From JACVRM01 sp963839815 (GTDB lineage Bacteria; Actinomycetota; Thermoleophilia; Gaiellales; Gaiellaceae), in the NCBI GenBank assembly GCA_963839815.1, contig CAWIWF010000007.1, positions 1 to 64,000 on the forward strand: a stretch of 64,000 bases of DNA, read 5' to 3'. Both the position numbers and the translations under genes were made by a program. The first letter of the stretch is position 1; the number at the start of each line of letters is the position of its first letter. The notes under the pieces are model-generated. The model was not told where the DNA came from. It worked only from the letters and a program-made list of their open reading frames with translations, and searched no databases. This document shows positions 47,280 through 55,416 of this stretch, in pieces.

Positions 47280-48097
47280 CGACGGCCAGCGTAGCGGAGG
47301 CGAGCGCGGTGATCGTCGTGGTGACGGCGGTGCGCCTCGCGCAGGGTCAGGCCGAGGACGCAGGCAGCGAGGCAGGCCGTTCCGATGCTGAAGCCGGCCA
47401 GGACATCGGAGAAGTAGTGGGCGCCCAGGTACACCCGGCTGAACCCGATCACGACCAGGAGCAGGGCGACCGCTCCGACGACGCCCAGCCGCGCACGCCA
47501 GGTGCGCAGCTCGCGCAGGAGGATGAGCGTGAACGCGCCGTAGGCCGCAACCGAGGCGCTGGCGTGGCCGCTCGGGAACGAGAAGGTGCTGAAGGTCAGG
47601 TCGGGGTCGTGGAACGCCGGGCGAGGGCGCTCGATTGCCAGCTTGAGCGCGAGGTTGACGACCGTCGCGCTGCCGTACGCCATCACGATCAGCGCTGCGT
47701 CCGCCCGGTCGCCTCGCGACGCGAGCAGGGCGGCGGCGGCCAGCGTCACGGCGAACAGGAAGACGGTGCTGCCGGGGATCGTGGCGAGCTCGAAGAAGGC
47801 GACGAACGGGCCCCAGGCCTCGTGGTCGAGCCAGTGGTTGAAGCGCACGTCCCAGCGTGTGATCTCGTCGCGCCCGGCGACCCGCTCGACGAGGAACGCG
47901 AAGGCGAACAGGCTCGCGCTGAGGGCGGCCAGGGAGACCGACGCCTCCCAGCCGTAGCGCTCGTTCCAGCGCCGAGGCAGCCGCGCCAGCCACGCCATGC
48001 CCGACAGGTGGAGGCCGGTCTGGATCGCGCTCGCCGCGGCCGCCGGCACCCGCGCGAGGGCGCGCCGTGAACGCGGGTGCCCGTCCGGCATCCGCAC
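47276..48097 (-). CDS. PAP2-family membrane phosphatase
   Basis: A 273-residue membrane phosphatase with six helices and motifs KLAIERPRPAF, FSFPSGHASASVAAY and SRVYLGAHYFSDVLAG. It has a longer cytoplasmic N-terminus than the PAP2 at 31142, with GRDEITRWDVRFNHWLDHEA before the core. It acts on lipid phosphates at the outer face of the membrane. ATG at 48097 (48091 is possible). It heads the korA/korB chain with a 4-base overlap, an odd partner for an oxidoreductase. It is divergent from the CBS gene with about 110 bases between. Confidence 0.87.
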   Translation of the reverse strand: MRMPDGHPRSRRALARVPAAAASAIQTGLHLSGMAWLARLPRRWNERYGWEASVSLAALSASLFAFAFLVERVAGRDEITRWDVRFNHWLDHEAWGPFVAFFELATIPGSTVFLFAVTLAAAALLASRGDRADAALIVMAYGSATVVNLALKLAIERPRPAFHDPDLTFSTFSFPSGHASASVAAYGAFTLILLRELRTWRARLGVVGAVALLLVVIGFSRVYLGAHYFSDVLAGFSIGTACLAACVLGLTLREAHRRHHDDHRARLRYAGRR

Positions 48098-48207
48098 GGG
48101 GCCCGGCAGATGTCGGCTCTCGCGTGCGATCGCCCTCCGACGATACCCCGGAGAGCGAGCTGCGGCCAGGGCGCGATCCTCGCCGGAGCGGCCGTTATGC
48201 TCGCTGC

Positions 48208-48621
48208 GTGACGAAGCTCGCCGAGATCATGCAGCGCGACGTGCTCGCCGTCGCCCCGGAGGACACCATCGGCCTGGCCGCGGAGGAGATGGCCTCGCGC
48301 GGCGTCGGCGCCTGCGTGGTGCTGGACTACGGGCGGCTGATCGGGATCCTCAGCGAGCGCGACATCCTGCGCGCGGTCGCCGGCCGGGTGCACTCGTCCG
48401 AGGCGCGCGTCCGGGACTGGATGACCGCGGATCCCGTCACGGCCTCCGAGTCCACGTCCACGGAGGAGGCCGCGCGAGTCATGATCGAGCAGGGCTTCCG
48501 CCACCTGCCGGTCGTCGAGGACGATCAAGCGGTCGGCATCGTCAGCATCCGCGACGTCGTCCGCTGGAGCGTCGAGAGCGACGCCGGCGGTTCGGTCGCG
48601 TCAGACTCGGCGCAGAGTTAG
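48208..48621 (+). CDS. Two-CBS-domain protein
   Basis: A 137-residue protein consisting of one Bateman pair. CBS1 is LAEIMQRDVLAVAPEDTIGL AAEEM through LIGILSERDILRAVAGR; CBS2 is VRDWMTADPVTASESTSTEE AARVM through AVGIVSIRDVVRWSVES. Such stand-alone pairs bind adenosyl ligands (AMP, ATP, SAM) and regulate a partner. A TATGCT -10-like box at 48196-48201 lies 6 bases before GTG 48208, so the message may be leaderless. Its stop overlaps the converging M29 peptidase stop (TTAG). Confidence 0.9.
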   Translation: MTKLAEIMQRDVLAVAPEDTIGLAAEEMASRGVGACVVLDYGRLIGILSERDILRAVAGRVHSSEARVRDWMTADPVTASESTSTEEAARVMIEQGFRHLPVVEDDQAVGIVSIRDVVRWSVESDAGGSVASDSAQS

Positions 48622-49835
48622 TCGAGCACCCAGCTGCCGCCGCGCATCAGCGCGACCGTCGCGCCGCCGGCGTCCACGCCGTCCACGTCCACCTCGGCGC
48701 TGCCCACCATGAAGTCGACGTGCACGCTCGAGTGGTTGACGCCGGCGCGCTCCCGTTCGTCCCAGCCCAGCTCCTGGCCGCCCGGGAGCGACTCCGGCAA
48801 GCCCTCCCCGTAGGCGATGTGCGAGGACGCGTTCTCGTCGAAGAGCGTGTCGTAGAAGGTCAGCCCGCTCGTCCCGACGCGCGAGCTCTCCTCGACGAGA
48901 GCGATCTCGCCGAGCCTGAGGGCGCCCGGGTCGCTCGCCATGTGCTGTCGCAGCACGTCGGAGCCTTCGTCGGCGTGGATCTCCACCGCACGCCCGTCCT
49001 CGAAGCGCAGCTCGATGCCCGTCACCAGCTGCCCGAGCAGGACGAGCGGCCTGGTCGACCGCACGACGCCCTCGGTGCGCGCTGCGTGGGGCGTGGTGAA
49101 CACCTCCTCGGTCGGCATGTTCGGGACGTACGGATGCCCCCAGGCGGTCGTCGCGGCCGCGCACTCCCACAGCCCGCCCGGCAGCAGGCCGAGTGTCAAA
49201 TCCGTGCCCGGCCCGCGCAGGCGCACGGCCTCGAAGCCCCGCCGGGTGAGCAGATCGGCTCGAGCCTTGAGGTGCTGCATGTGGTCGCGCCAGGCCGCAG
49301 CGGGGTCAGGCTCGTCGAGGCGCACGGCATGCGCGACAGCGCCCCACAGGCGCTCGAGGTCGGGCTCACCGAAGACGCGGCGTGCCCACGACTCGGTCGG
49401 GCCCGCGACGATCGTCCAGTTGACGGCGCCCTCGCTCACGAGGTCGAGGTAGGCGCGTCGCTCCTCGACCGGCTGCGAGCGCGCGAGCCGCTCTCCGTCG
49501 ACCCCGTCGTAGACCGAGGGATCCGCAGGCGCGGTGACGCTGACGAGCGCGCCGCGGCGCTCGCCGAGCTCCACGATCTGCTGCACCCGGTAGGGCCGTG
49601 ACCAGCCCAGCGCGTCCTCGGGCGAGAGGTCGGCGACCACCCGTCGCACGTAGGCATCGACGTACTGCACGTCGACGTACCGAGCACCGGCCCCGTACGC
49701 CGCGCGCGCCACCTCCCGTGCGAGCTGCGCCTGCTCGATGTCGGCGACCACGAGGACGTCCTGGCTCGGCTCGAGGTTGAGACCCACCTCGACGGCGAGA
49801 CGCGCGTAGTCGGCCAGGAGCGAGCTGCCGTTCAT
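48618..49835 (-). CDS. M29-family metallo-aminopeptidase
   Basis: A 405-residue leucyl-type aminopeptidase of family M29 (thermophilic AmpS/AmpT). The N-terminal domain is LLADYARLAVEVGLNLEPSQ DVLVVADIEQAQLAREVARAAY. Metal ligands occur as in the family: Glu in NMPTEEVFTTP, Glu in ALVEESSRV, His in SSHIAYGEG, and HSSVHVDFM (HxxxHxD). It cleaves N-terminal residues from peptides in the cytoplasm, using two metal ions. ATG at 49835. Confidence 0.9.
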   Translation of the reverse strand: MNGSSLLADYARLAVEVGLNLEPSQDVLVVADIEQAQLAREVARAAYGAGARYVDVQYVDAYVRRVVADLSPEDALGWSRPYRVQQIVELGERRGALVSVTAPADPSVYDGVDGERLARSQPVEERRAYLDLVSEGAVNWTIVAGPTESWARRVFGEPDLERLWGAVAHAVRLDEPDPAAAWRDHMQHLKARADLLTRRGFEAVRLRGPGTDLTLGLLPGGLWECAAATTAWGHPYVPNMPTEEVFTTPHAARTEGVVRSTRPLVLLGQLVTGIELRFEDGRAVEIHADEGSDVLRQHMASDPGALRLGEIALVEESSRVGTSGLTFYDTLFDENASSHIAYGEGLPESLPGGQELGWDERERAGVNHSSVHVDFMVGSAEVDVDGVDAGGATVALMRGGSWVLD

Positions 49836-49911
49836 GCTCGCTGCGCCGGTTCGGCCGGTCCACGCCGCGACCTGGGCGCCCGGCGCCCTGGAGGCAGAGA
49901 CCCGCGAGGAG

Positions 49912-50202
49912 CTAGTCGCCCCAGTCGAAGTCCCGGGAGCGGCTCCAGAGCCCCTGGTCGCCGGCCGGTGCCTCGTACCCGTGGGCCTGCACGGCCACCA
50001 GGTGCTCGTCGAGGTCGACGATCGAGACGCCGCCGTCGAGGGTGTCCTCGATGCGGGCCTGCTCCTCGGTCTTGAACAGCGGGTGGTTCTCGAAGGGATC
50101 GATGCCCTTGTAACGGTCGAGCGGCATGACCGGCTCGAGCGGGGCGTTGCGCTCCCTCAGCCTCAGATGGTCCTCGATGATGTCGGAGAAGATGTTCGTC
50201 AT
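49912..50202 (-). CDS. Small acidic protein (96 aa), unknown
   Basis: A 96-residue acidic protein starting MTNIFSDIIEDHLRLRERNA. A middle part is PLDRYKGIDPFENHPLFKTE EQARIEDTL, followed by GGVSIVDLDEHLVAVQAHGY and ending WSRSRDFDWGD. Start at 50202 fits the conserved-looking N-terminus. No known domain. It lies 76 bases upstream of the M29 gene on the same strand and could share its transcript. Confidence 0.6.
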   Translation of the reverse strand: MTNIFSDIIEDHLRLRERNAPLEPVMPLDRYKGIDPFENHPLFKTEEQARIEDTLDGGVSIVDLDEHLVAVQAHGYEAPAGDQGLWSRSRDFDWGD

Positions 50203-50294
50203 GGTGTCGGCGGGCGAGTTCCCTCTCCCCAGGGGCGACCCGGCGGCGGATTGTAACCAGGTTGGTGGTCGGTATGCGAGCATGCAGCGCTCAG

Positions 50295-50498
50295 ATGCCG
50301 CGCCCGCCCTTCATCCCCGTCCGCCGAATCGGCCCCCTCTGGATGGTGCTCACCGCGTGGGAGGTGTACAAGCGCCTGCCCAAGCCGGTGCGCCGCCGCC
50401 TCGTGCGCGAGGTGTCGAAGCACGGCCCCGCTGCGGCTCGCGCCGCCCGCCGAACGGCCGAGCGGGCCTTCGCCGAACGCCGCCGCCGAGAGCCCTAG
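50295..50498 (+). CDS. Small basic protein (67 aa), unknown
   Basis: A 67-residue, strongly basic protein with a short hydrophobic stretch (RIGPLWMVLTAWEVYKRL) and an Arg/Ala-rich helical tail (RRLVREVSKHGPAAARAARR TAERAF). ATG at 50295; an in-frame GTG exists at 50262. A membrane-surface or nucleic-acid association is possible. It converges on sucA, with the two stop codons about 5 bases apart. Confidence 0.5.
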   Translation: MPRPPFIPVRRIGPLWMVLTAWEVYKRLPKPVRRRLVREVSKHGPAAARAARRTAERAFAERRRREP

Positions 50499-50502
50499 CC
50501 GC

Positions 50503-53346
50503 CTACGCGGCGCTGAGGGCTTCGCGGATGATGCGGTCCTGCTCGCGCAGGTGCGCCGTCGGATAGCCCTCGCTCGGGCTCGCCCGCCAGGGCCGACCGA
50601 CGTAGCGCAGCCGCACGCCAGAGGGAAGCGACTCCTCGAGGCGGTGGCGGATCGCCCGGTAGGCACCCATGTTCTGCGGCTCCTCCTGCGCCCAGACCAG
50701 CTCGTCCAGGCGTCCGTAGGAGGCGAGCAGCTGCTGGGCCTGCTCGGCCGGGAAGGGATAGAGCTGCTCGAGCCGCGCGACGGCGATGTGGCCCGCTCGT
50801 TCACGCAGCTCGTGCCCGGCGATGTCGTAGTAGAGCTTCCCCGAGCACAGCACGAGCCGTCTGACCCCCTCGCGATCGGCTCCCGGATCGTCGAGCAGGT
50901 GGTGGAAGTGCCCCTGAGCGAGCTCGTCGAGCGTGGCGGCCGCCTGGCGGAGACGCAGGAGTGCCTTGGGCGTCATCACCACGAGCGGCCTGCCCGTCCG
51001 GGCGAGCGCCTGGCGCCGGAGCAGGTGGAAGTACTGAGCCGCCGTCGTGCAGTTCGCGACCGTCATGTTCTCTTGGGCGGCGAGCTGGAGGAAGCGCTCG
51101 AGTCGCGCGCTCGAATGCTCGGGCCCTGAGCCCTCGTAGCCGTGGGGCAGCAGCAGGGTCAGGTTCGAGGTCTGCCGCCACTTGGAAAGCCCGGCGACGA
51201 GGAACTGGTCGATGATCACCTGCGCGGCGTTGACGAAGTCGCCGTACTGCGCCTCCCAGAGCACGAGCGCCTCCGACGCCGTCGTCGTGTACCCGTACTC
51301 GAAGCCCAGCGCCGCCGCCTCGGAGAGCGGGGAGTTCTCCACCTCGAAGGACGCGCGCGCGGCCGGCAGGTGCTGGATCGGGGCGTGCGTCGCACCGGAG
51401 GTGGCGTCGTGGAGCACCAGGTGGCGCTGCGCGAACGTCCCGCGCTCGGTGTCCTGACCCGTCAGGCGGATCGGGACGCCCTCGGTGAGGAGGGTTGCGA
51501 AGGCGAGGGCCTCGGCGTGACCCCAGTCGATCGTCCCCTCGTCGAGCGCACCCACGCGCCGCTCCAGTTGCTTCAGGAGCTTCGGATGGACCGTGAAGCC
51601 GTCGGGAGCGGTGATCAGCTCGCGGTTGAGGGTTCGCAGCGTCTCGGCCGGGACTGCCGTGCCGACGGCGTCCTGCTCGGCGTGCGGGATGATCTCGTCG
51701 CGCGACTTGGCCGGGATCGACTTGCCGAACGTCGCCTTGAGTTGGTCGTGGGCGGCCTTCAGGCGCTGCTGGACGCCCGCTGCGATCGCGTCGAGCTCCT
51801 CGGCCGTAACCACACCCTGCTGGACGAGCTGCTGCCCGAACTGGGAGAGCACCGACGGGTGCCCGGCGATGCGCTCGGCCATGAGCGGCTGCGTGTAGGC
51901 GGGCTCGTCCTGCTCGTTGTGTCCGAAGCGGCGGTAGCCGACGAGGTCGACCACGACGTCGCGGTGGAAGGTGGCGCGGTACGCGAGCGCGAGCCGGATC
52001 GCGGCCAGGGCTGCGGCGGGATCGTCGGCGTTCACGTGCATGATCGGGATGTCGAACCCCTTGGCGAGGTCGCTCGAGTAGTAGGTCGAGCGGCCCTCGG
52101 CAGGGTCGGTCGTGAACCCGACCTGGTTGTTGGCGATCAGGTGCAGCGTGCCGCCGGTCGAGTAGCCGGGGAGGTCGGCGAGATTGAGCGTCTCGGCGAC
52201 GATTCCTTCGCCGGGGAAGGCGGCGTCGCCGTGAATCAGGACGCAGAGCGCGGCGTCGGGGTCGTGGCGGGCGATCCGCTCGGTCCGATCGGTCTGCTCG
52301 GCGCGCGTGCGGCCCTGAGCAACGGGGTCGACGAACTCGAGGTGGCTCGGGTTCGCCATCAGCGTGACGCCGATCTCGCCGCTGGCGGTCGTCCGCGAGG
52401 AGCGCATACCCAGGTGGTACTTGACGTCCCCGGTTCCGCCCTCCGGGTACGCCGTGACCGCGTCGATCGTCCGCTCGCCCTCGAACTCGCGCAGGATCGC
52501 CTCGTAGGGACGCTCTACCACGTGTGCGAGCACGTTCAGCCGGCCGCGGTGCGCCATGCCGAGCACCACCTGCCGGGCTCCGCCCGCGGCTGCGAGCTCG
52601 ATCGCCTCGTCGAGCATCGGCACCATCAGGTCGAGCCCCTCGATCGAGAACTGCTTCTGGCCCAGGAATCGCTTCCGCAGGTAGGCCTCGAACCCCTCGA
52701 CCTCGCTGAGCCGCTCGAGCAGGCGGCGCTGCTCCTCGGGCGAGAGGGGCTGGCGGTACCGTCCTGACTCGATCGCCTCACGCAGCCACATCCGTTGCTC
52801 GTGGTCGTCGATGTGCTCGATCTCGTAGGCGACCGTGCCGCAGTAGGTGTCCTGCAGCTCCTCCATGACCTCTGCGAGCGTCTCGCCGTCGACGTGGACG
52901 CGGAAGAGCGAGCCGGGGATGCGGCGTTGCAGCTCCGGCGTGAGCCCGAGACGCTTTGGATCGAGCGACGGGTCACCGGGAGGCTCCGTGCCGAGTGGAT
53001 CGAGCCGGGCGGCGCGGTGTCCGTGGGTGCGGGTCGCGCGTACGAGCGAGGCGGCGGCGGCGACAGCACCCAGCAGTTCCTCGTCGGCAGCCGGCGGCGG
53101 CTCGGTGGACGCTGGCGTCGGGGGACGCGCGGGTGGAGCCTCGGTCGCCGTCGGGCGTCCGTTGCCGCCGTTGCTCAGCTCGAGCAGGCGGCCGAGGCCG
53201 GGTAGAGCCTCGATGAGTGCGGCACCGTCGCCCTGCTCGAAGAGGGCGCGCCACTCCGGCGGCACGGCCTCGGGGCTCTCCAGGTACTGCTCGAGGAGCA
53301 GGCCTGCATAGCCGGCGTTGAGCGCGTCGACATTGCGCATGTTCAT
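50503..53346 (-). CDS. sucA: 2-oxoglutarate dehydrogenase E1 component
   Basis: A 947-residue TPP-dependent E1 of the TCA cycle that oxidises 2-oxoglutarate towards succinyl-CoA. The N-terminal E1-type helix is LNAGYAGLLLEQYLESPEAV P, then a Pro-rich linker. TPP and substrate regions include VVLGMAHRGRLNVLAHVVER, YHLGMRSSR, LMANPSHLEFVDPVAQGR and the GDAAFPGEGIVAETLNLADL motif. Transketolase-like TERGTFAQRHLVLHD and NSPLSEAAALGFEYGYTT follow, ending EEPQNMGAYRAIRHRLE. Unlike mycobacterial Kgd there is no fused succinyltransferase domain. ATG at 53346 (53340 is possible). No E2/E3 genes are adjacent. Confidence 0.95.
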   Translation of the reverse strand: MNMRNVDALNAGYAGLLLEQYLESPEAVPPEWRALFEQGDGAALIEALPGLGRLLELSNGGNGRPTATEAPPARPPTPASTEPPPAADEELLGAVAAAASLVRATRTHGHRAARLDPLGTEPPGDPSLDPKRLGLTPELQRRIPGSLFRVHVDGETLAEVMEELQDTYCGTVAYEIEHIDDHEQRMWLREAIESGRYRQPLSPEEQRRLLERLSEVEGFEAYLRKRFLGQKQFSIEGLDLMVPMLDEAIELAAAGGARQVVLGMAHRGRLNVLAHVVERPYEAILREFEGERTIDAVTAYPEGGTGDVKYHLGMRSSRTTASGEIGVTLMANPSHLEFVDPVAQGRTRAEQTDRTERIARHDPDAALCVLIHGDAAFPGEGIVAETLNLADLPGYSTGGTLHLIANNQVGFTTDPAEGRSTYYSSDLAKGFDIPIMHVNADDPAAALAAIRLALAYRATFHRDVVVDLVGYRRFGHNEQDEPAYTQPLMAERIAGHPSVLSQFGQQLVQQGVVTAEELDAIAAGVQQRLKAAHDQLKATFGKSIPAKSRDEIIPHAEQDAVGTAVPAETLRTLNRELITAPDGFTVHPKLLKQLERRVGALDEGTIDWGHAEALAFATLLTEGVPIRLTGQDTERGTFAQRHLVLHDATSGATHAPIQHLPAARASFEVENSPLSEAAALGFEYGYTTTASEALVLWEAQYGDFVNAAQVIIDQFLVAGLSKWRQTSNLTLLLPHGYEGSGPEHSSARLERFLQLAAQENMTVANCTTAAQYFHLLRRQALARTGRPLVVMTPKALLRLRQAAATLDELAQGHFHHLLDDPGADREGVRRLVLCSGKLYYDIAGHELRERAGHIAVARLEQLYPFPAEQAQQLLASYGRLDELVWAQEEPQNMGAYRAIRHRLEESLPSGVRLRYVGRPWRASPSEGYPTAHLREQDRIIREALSAA

Positions 53347-53380
53347 GCGCCTTTTGTAGCAGTGGTGGCGTGAACGCGGG

Positions 53381-53653
53381 CTACCAGAGGGGCTTGTCGG
53401 CGAGGATCGCGTAGATCATCCCGAGAACCCACGATGCCGAGATGACACCGACCGCCCAGGCGGCGAGGCGGGCATGGCGGCCGCCGATGGCGACGGCGAT
53501 CAGGGCGACGACGAGGGCGAACGGTGACAGGCGCACGGGCCGGTAGACGATCGCGATGACGCCGATCGTCAGTGCGACGGTGGCAATGATGCCGGCGACC
53601 GCGTCGGCGGGCCGGTCGCGATCGGGCGCCGCGGGCTGGCTCAGCTCGCTCAC
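53381..53653 (-). CDS. Small membrane protein (90 aa)
   Basis: A 90-residue protein. A polar N-terminus (SELSQPAAPDRDRPADAVAG) is followed by three hydrophobic segments (IIATVALTIGVIAIVY, FALVVALIAVAIG, WAVGVISASWVLGMIYAIL). It is similar in layout to small DUF4190-like proteins. GTG at 53653 overlaps the stop of the preceding gene. Downstream, sucA starts 34 bases later on the same strand, so the three may be one transcript. Function unknown. Confidence 0.6.
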   Translation of the reverse strand: MSELSQPAAPDRDRPADAVAGIIATVALTIGVIAIVYRPVRLSPFALVVALIAVAIGGRHARLAAWAVGVISASWVLGMIYAILADKPLW

Positions 53654-53904
53654 GGACGTCGCTCCCCTCGTGCGAGCGCGGCACGCGCGGCGAGCGGCCG
53701 GCGGCTCGCGCGCCCGTGGGGTCCGCCGCGGCGCGGCCGTGGCGAGCGAGTCGTCTGGGGCCGCCACGGCGCGGGCTCGGGGGGCGGGACGACGGCGGCG
53801 GGCTCGAGCGGGCGCGGCTCGGCGCGGATTGCGTACCAGACGACCGCGACCAGGTACACGATCGGCAGCTTCATGACGAGCATCAGGAAGACGATCTCGA
53901 CCAC
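53650..53904 (-). CDS. Membrane-anchored Arg/Pro-rich protein (84 aa)
   Basis: An 84-residue protein. An N-terminal helix without a charged leader (MVEIVFLMLVMKLPIVYLVA VVWYA) anchors a Pro- and Arg-rich tail (PRPLEPAAVVPPPEPAPWRP, RRGGPHGRASRRPLAARAAL). The tail is of low complexity and would face the cytoplasm. Its TGA overlaps the GTG of the next gene (GTGA), the only strong support that it is translated. No family recognised. Confidence 0.5.
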   Translation of the reverse strand: MVEIVFLMLVMKLPIVYLVAVVWYAIRAEPRPLEPAAVVPPPEPAPWRPQTTRSPRPRRGGPHGRASRRPLAARAALARGERRP

Positions 53905-54069
53905 GCGTCGGACAGTCTAGAGCAGCTCCGGCCTCATTCGTGAGGCGCGCCTCCCTCCCTCGGGGGATGCGCCGGGCCGGGCGCGTTTCCGATCCAGTGC
54001 GTGGCCCGCCGGACGCGTTGGGGGCCGCAGCCACACGCGCTCCGGACACAGCAGACGGGGTCAACGACG

Positions 54070-54091
54070 AAGGCGGCTCTCGGGCCGCCTT
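54070..54091. terminator. Hairpin after the TPR gene
   Basis: An 8-bp stem (AAGGCGGC 54070-54077 with GCCGCCTT 54084-54091) and a 6-base loop lie 45 bases past the stop of the minus-strand TPR gene. The remaining spacer 53905-54069 shows nothing else. Confidence 0.55.
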
Positions 54092-54135
54092 TCGTCTGCC
54101 TGCTCCAATCTCGATCGGGCCGCGAACCCTCCGTG

Positions 54136-55404
54136 TCAGCCGGCGAGTCGGACTGCGACCGGTCCCCAGATCGGCGAGAAGTGCGGGTTCAGCTCGACGG
54201 CGCGTCGAAACCACCTGCGGGCCTCGCCGTCGTCGCCCAGGCAGCGCGACGCCATTCCACGGCGGAAGTAGCGGCCCGCATTCTCCGTGCCGAGCCGGAG
54301 CGAGCGTTCCGCGTAGCGCAGTCCCTCCGCGCAGCGTCCGTTGCGGACGAGCGCCCAGCCGAGGACGTCGTCGGCCTCGATCGACGGTTGCCGGCGGTGC
54401 GCCTCTCGGGCTCGCTTCAGCGTGCGCGGGAGTTGCAGGCCGCGGTCGACCATGAAGGCGATGACCTCCGGGTCGGCGCCGCCGTGGTGACCACCCTTGC
54501 GCTCGAGCGCCTCGACGACCCGCCACTGGCGGCGAGCTTCCCCGCGGCGACCCTCGAGCCAGAGAGCGTTCGCGAGGGTGGTGATGAAGTGCGGCAACGT
54601 CACGGCCTCGGTCGTCCGGCGCGCGAGCCGGATCGCCGCCTCGGACCGGCCCGAGGCGATGTGGACGCGGGCGAGGCCGTCGAGTGCGGGCAAGTAACCC
54701 GGCAAGGCCCTGAGGGCCAGCGAGTACTCGTTGGCCGCCGCACGTACCCGGCCTTCGCCCCATGCAAGGTTGCCGAGCTCCACGTGGGTCCACGCGCTCG
54801 CCTCCGCATCCCCGGCGGCTGCGGCGAGCGCGAGGCGCATCGCCTCGGCCGCTCCGCCCCGGTCTCCGACCAGCTCTCGCCCGTAGGCGACACGTGCGTA
54901 GGCGGGTGAGCCCGGCTGCTCGGCGACGAGTTGCTCGAACGTCCGGAAGGCGGCGTCGTAGCGTCCCAGCTCGAGCTGGGCGTCGCCGATCACCGCCAGG
55001 GCCAGTGGCGTCTCGGGGTCGATGCGCTGCGCGCGCCGACCGAGGATCAGCGCCCGTCGGAACTCGTGGTGCGACAGCGCCACCGAGCCGAGGCCCAGCG
55101 TCGCGTCGAGATTGCCGGCGTCGAGCCGCAGCGCGCGGAAGTAGGCTTGCTCGGCCCGGAGGGTCAGGTTGCCGTCGCTCGTCTCGCGCGCGCGCAGCTC
55201 ATACGCGCGGCCGAGCTCGACGAGACGGGCGGGCTGCGGGCTCCGGCGAACGGCTGCCTCGAGCCGGCTGATGGTCGTCGCGGTGCCGGCAGCAGTGCGC
55301 GCCTGCGCCGTGGCTCCGTCGGGCGACTCGTCCAGCGTGCCGCCGAGGAGCAGGACGGCGGCGGCCAAGGCCGCCGCCGTCACTGCGATGAGAGCGCGTC
55401 TCAT
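54136..55404 (-). CDS. Secreted/anchored TPR-repeat protein
   Basis: A 422-residue protein. It has an N-terminal signal or anchor (MRRALIAVTAAALAAAVLLL GG) followed by about eight tetratricopeptide-like helix pairs (RAEQAYFRALRLDAGNLDAT LGLGSVALSHHEFRRALIL, QLELGRYDAAFRTFEQLVAE, EYSLALRALPGYLPALDGLA, GEARRWFRRAVELNPHFSPI W). TPR superhelices mediate protein contacts. It lies 12 bases after the DUF4331 gene and probably shares its transcript, so the two may form an extracytoplasmic pair. Confidence 0.82.
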   Translation of the reverse strand: MRRALIAVTAAALAAAVLLLGGTLDESPDGATAQARTAAGTATTISRLEAAVRRSPQPARLVELGRAYELRARETSDGNLTLRAEQAYFRALRLDAGNLDATLGLGSVALSHHEFRRALILGRRAQRIDPETPLALAVIGDAQLELGRYDAAFRTFEQLVAEQPGSPAYARVAYGRELVGDRGGAAEAMRLALAAAAGDAEASAWTHVELGNLAWGEGRVRAAANEYSLALRALPGYLPALDGLARVHIASGRSEAAIRLARRTTEAVTLPHFITTLANALWLEGRRGEARRQWRVVEALERKGGHHGGADPEVIAFMVDRGLQLPRTLKRAREAHRRQPSIEADDVLGWALVRNGRCAEGLRYAERSLRLGTENAGRYFRRGMASRCLGDDGEARRWFRRAVELNPHFSPIWGPVAVRLAG

Positions 55405-55416
55405 CCTCGTCCCTCG

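Noticed and set aside
53381..54793. Long minus-strand frame of 470 codons covering the two small membrane genes and beyond
   Set aside because: Only its last 90 codons look like protein. The rest is Arg-rich shadow sequence opposite or out of frame with the real genes.
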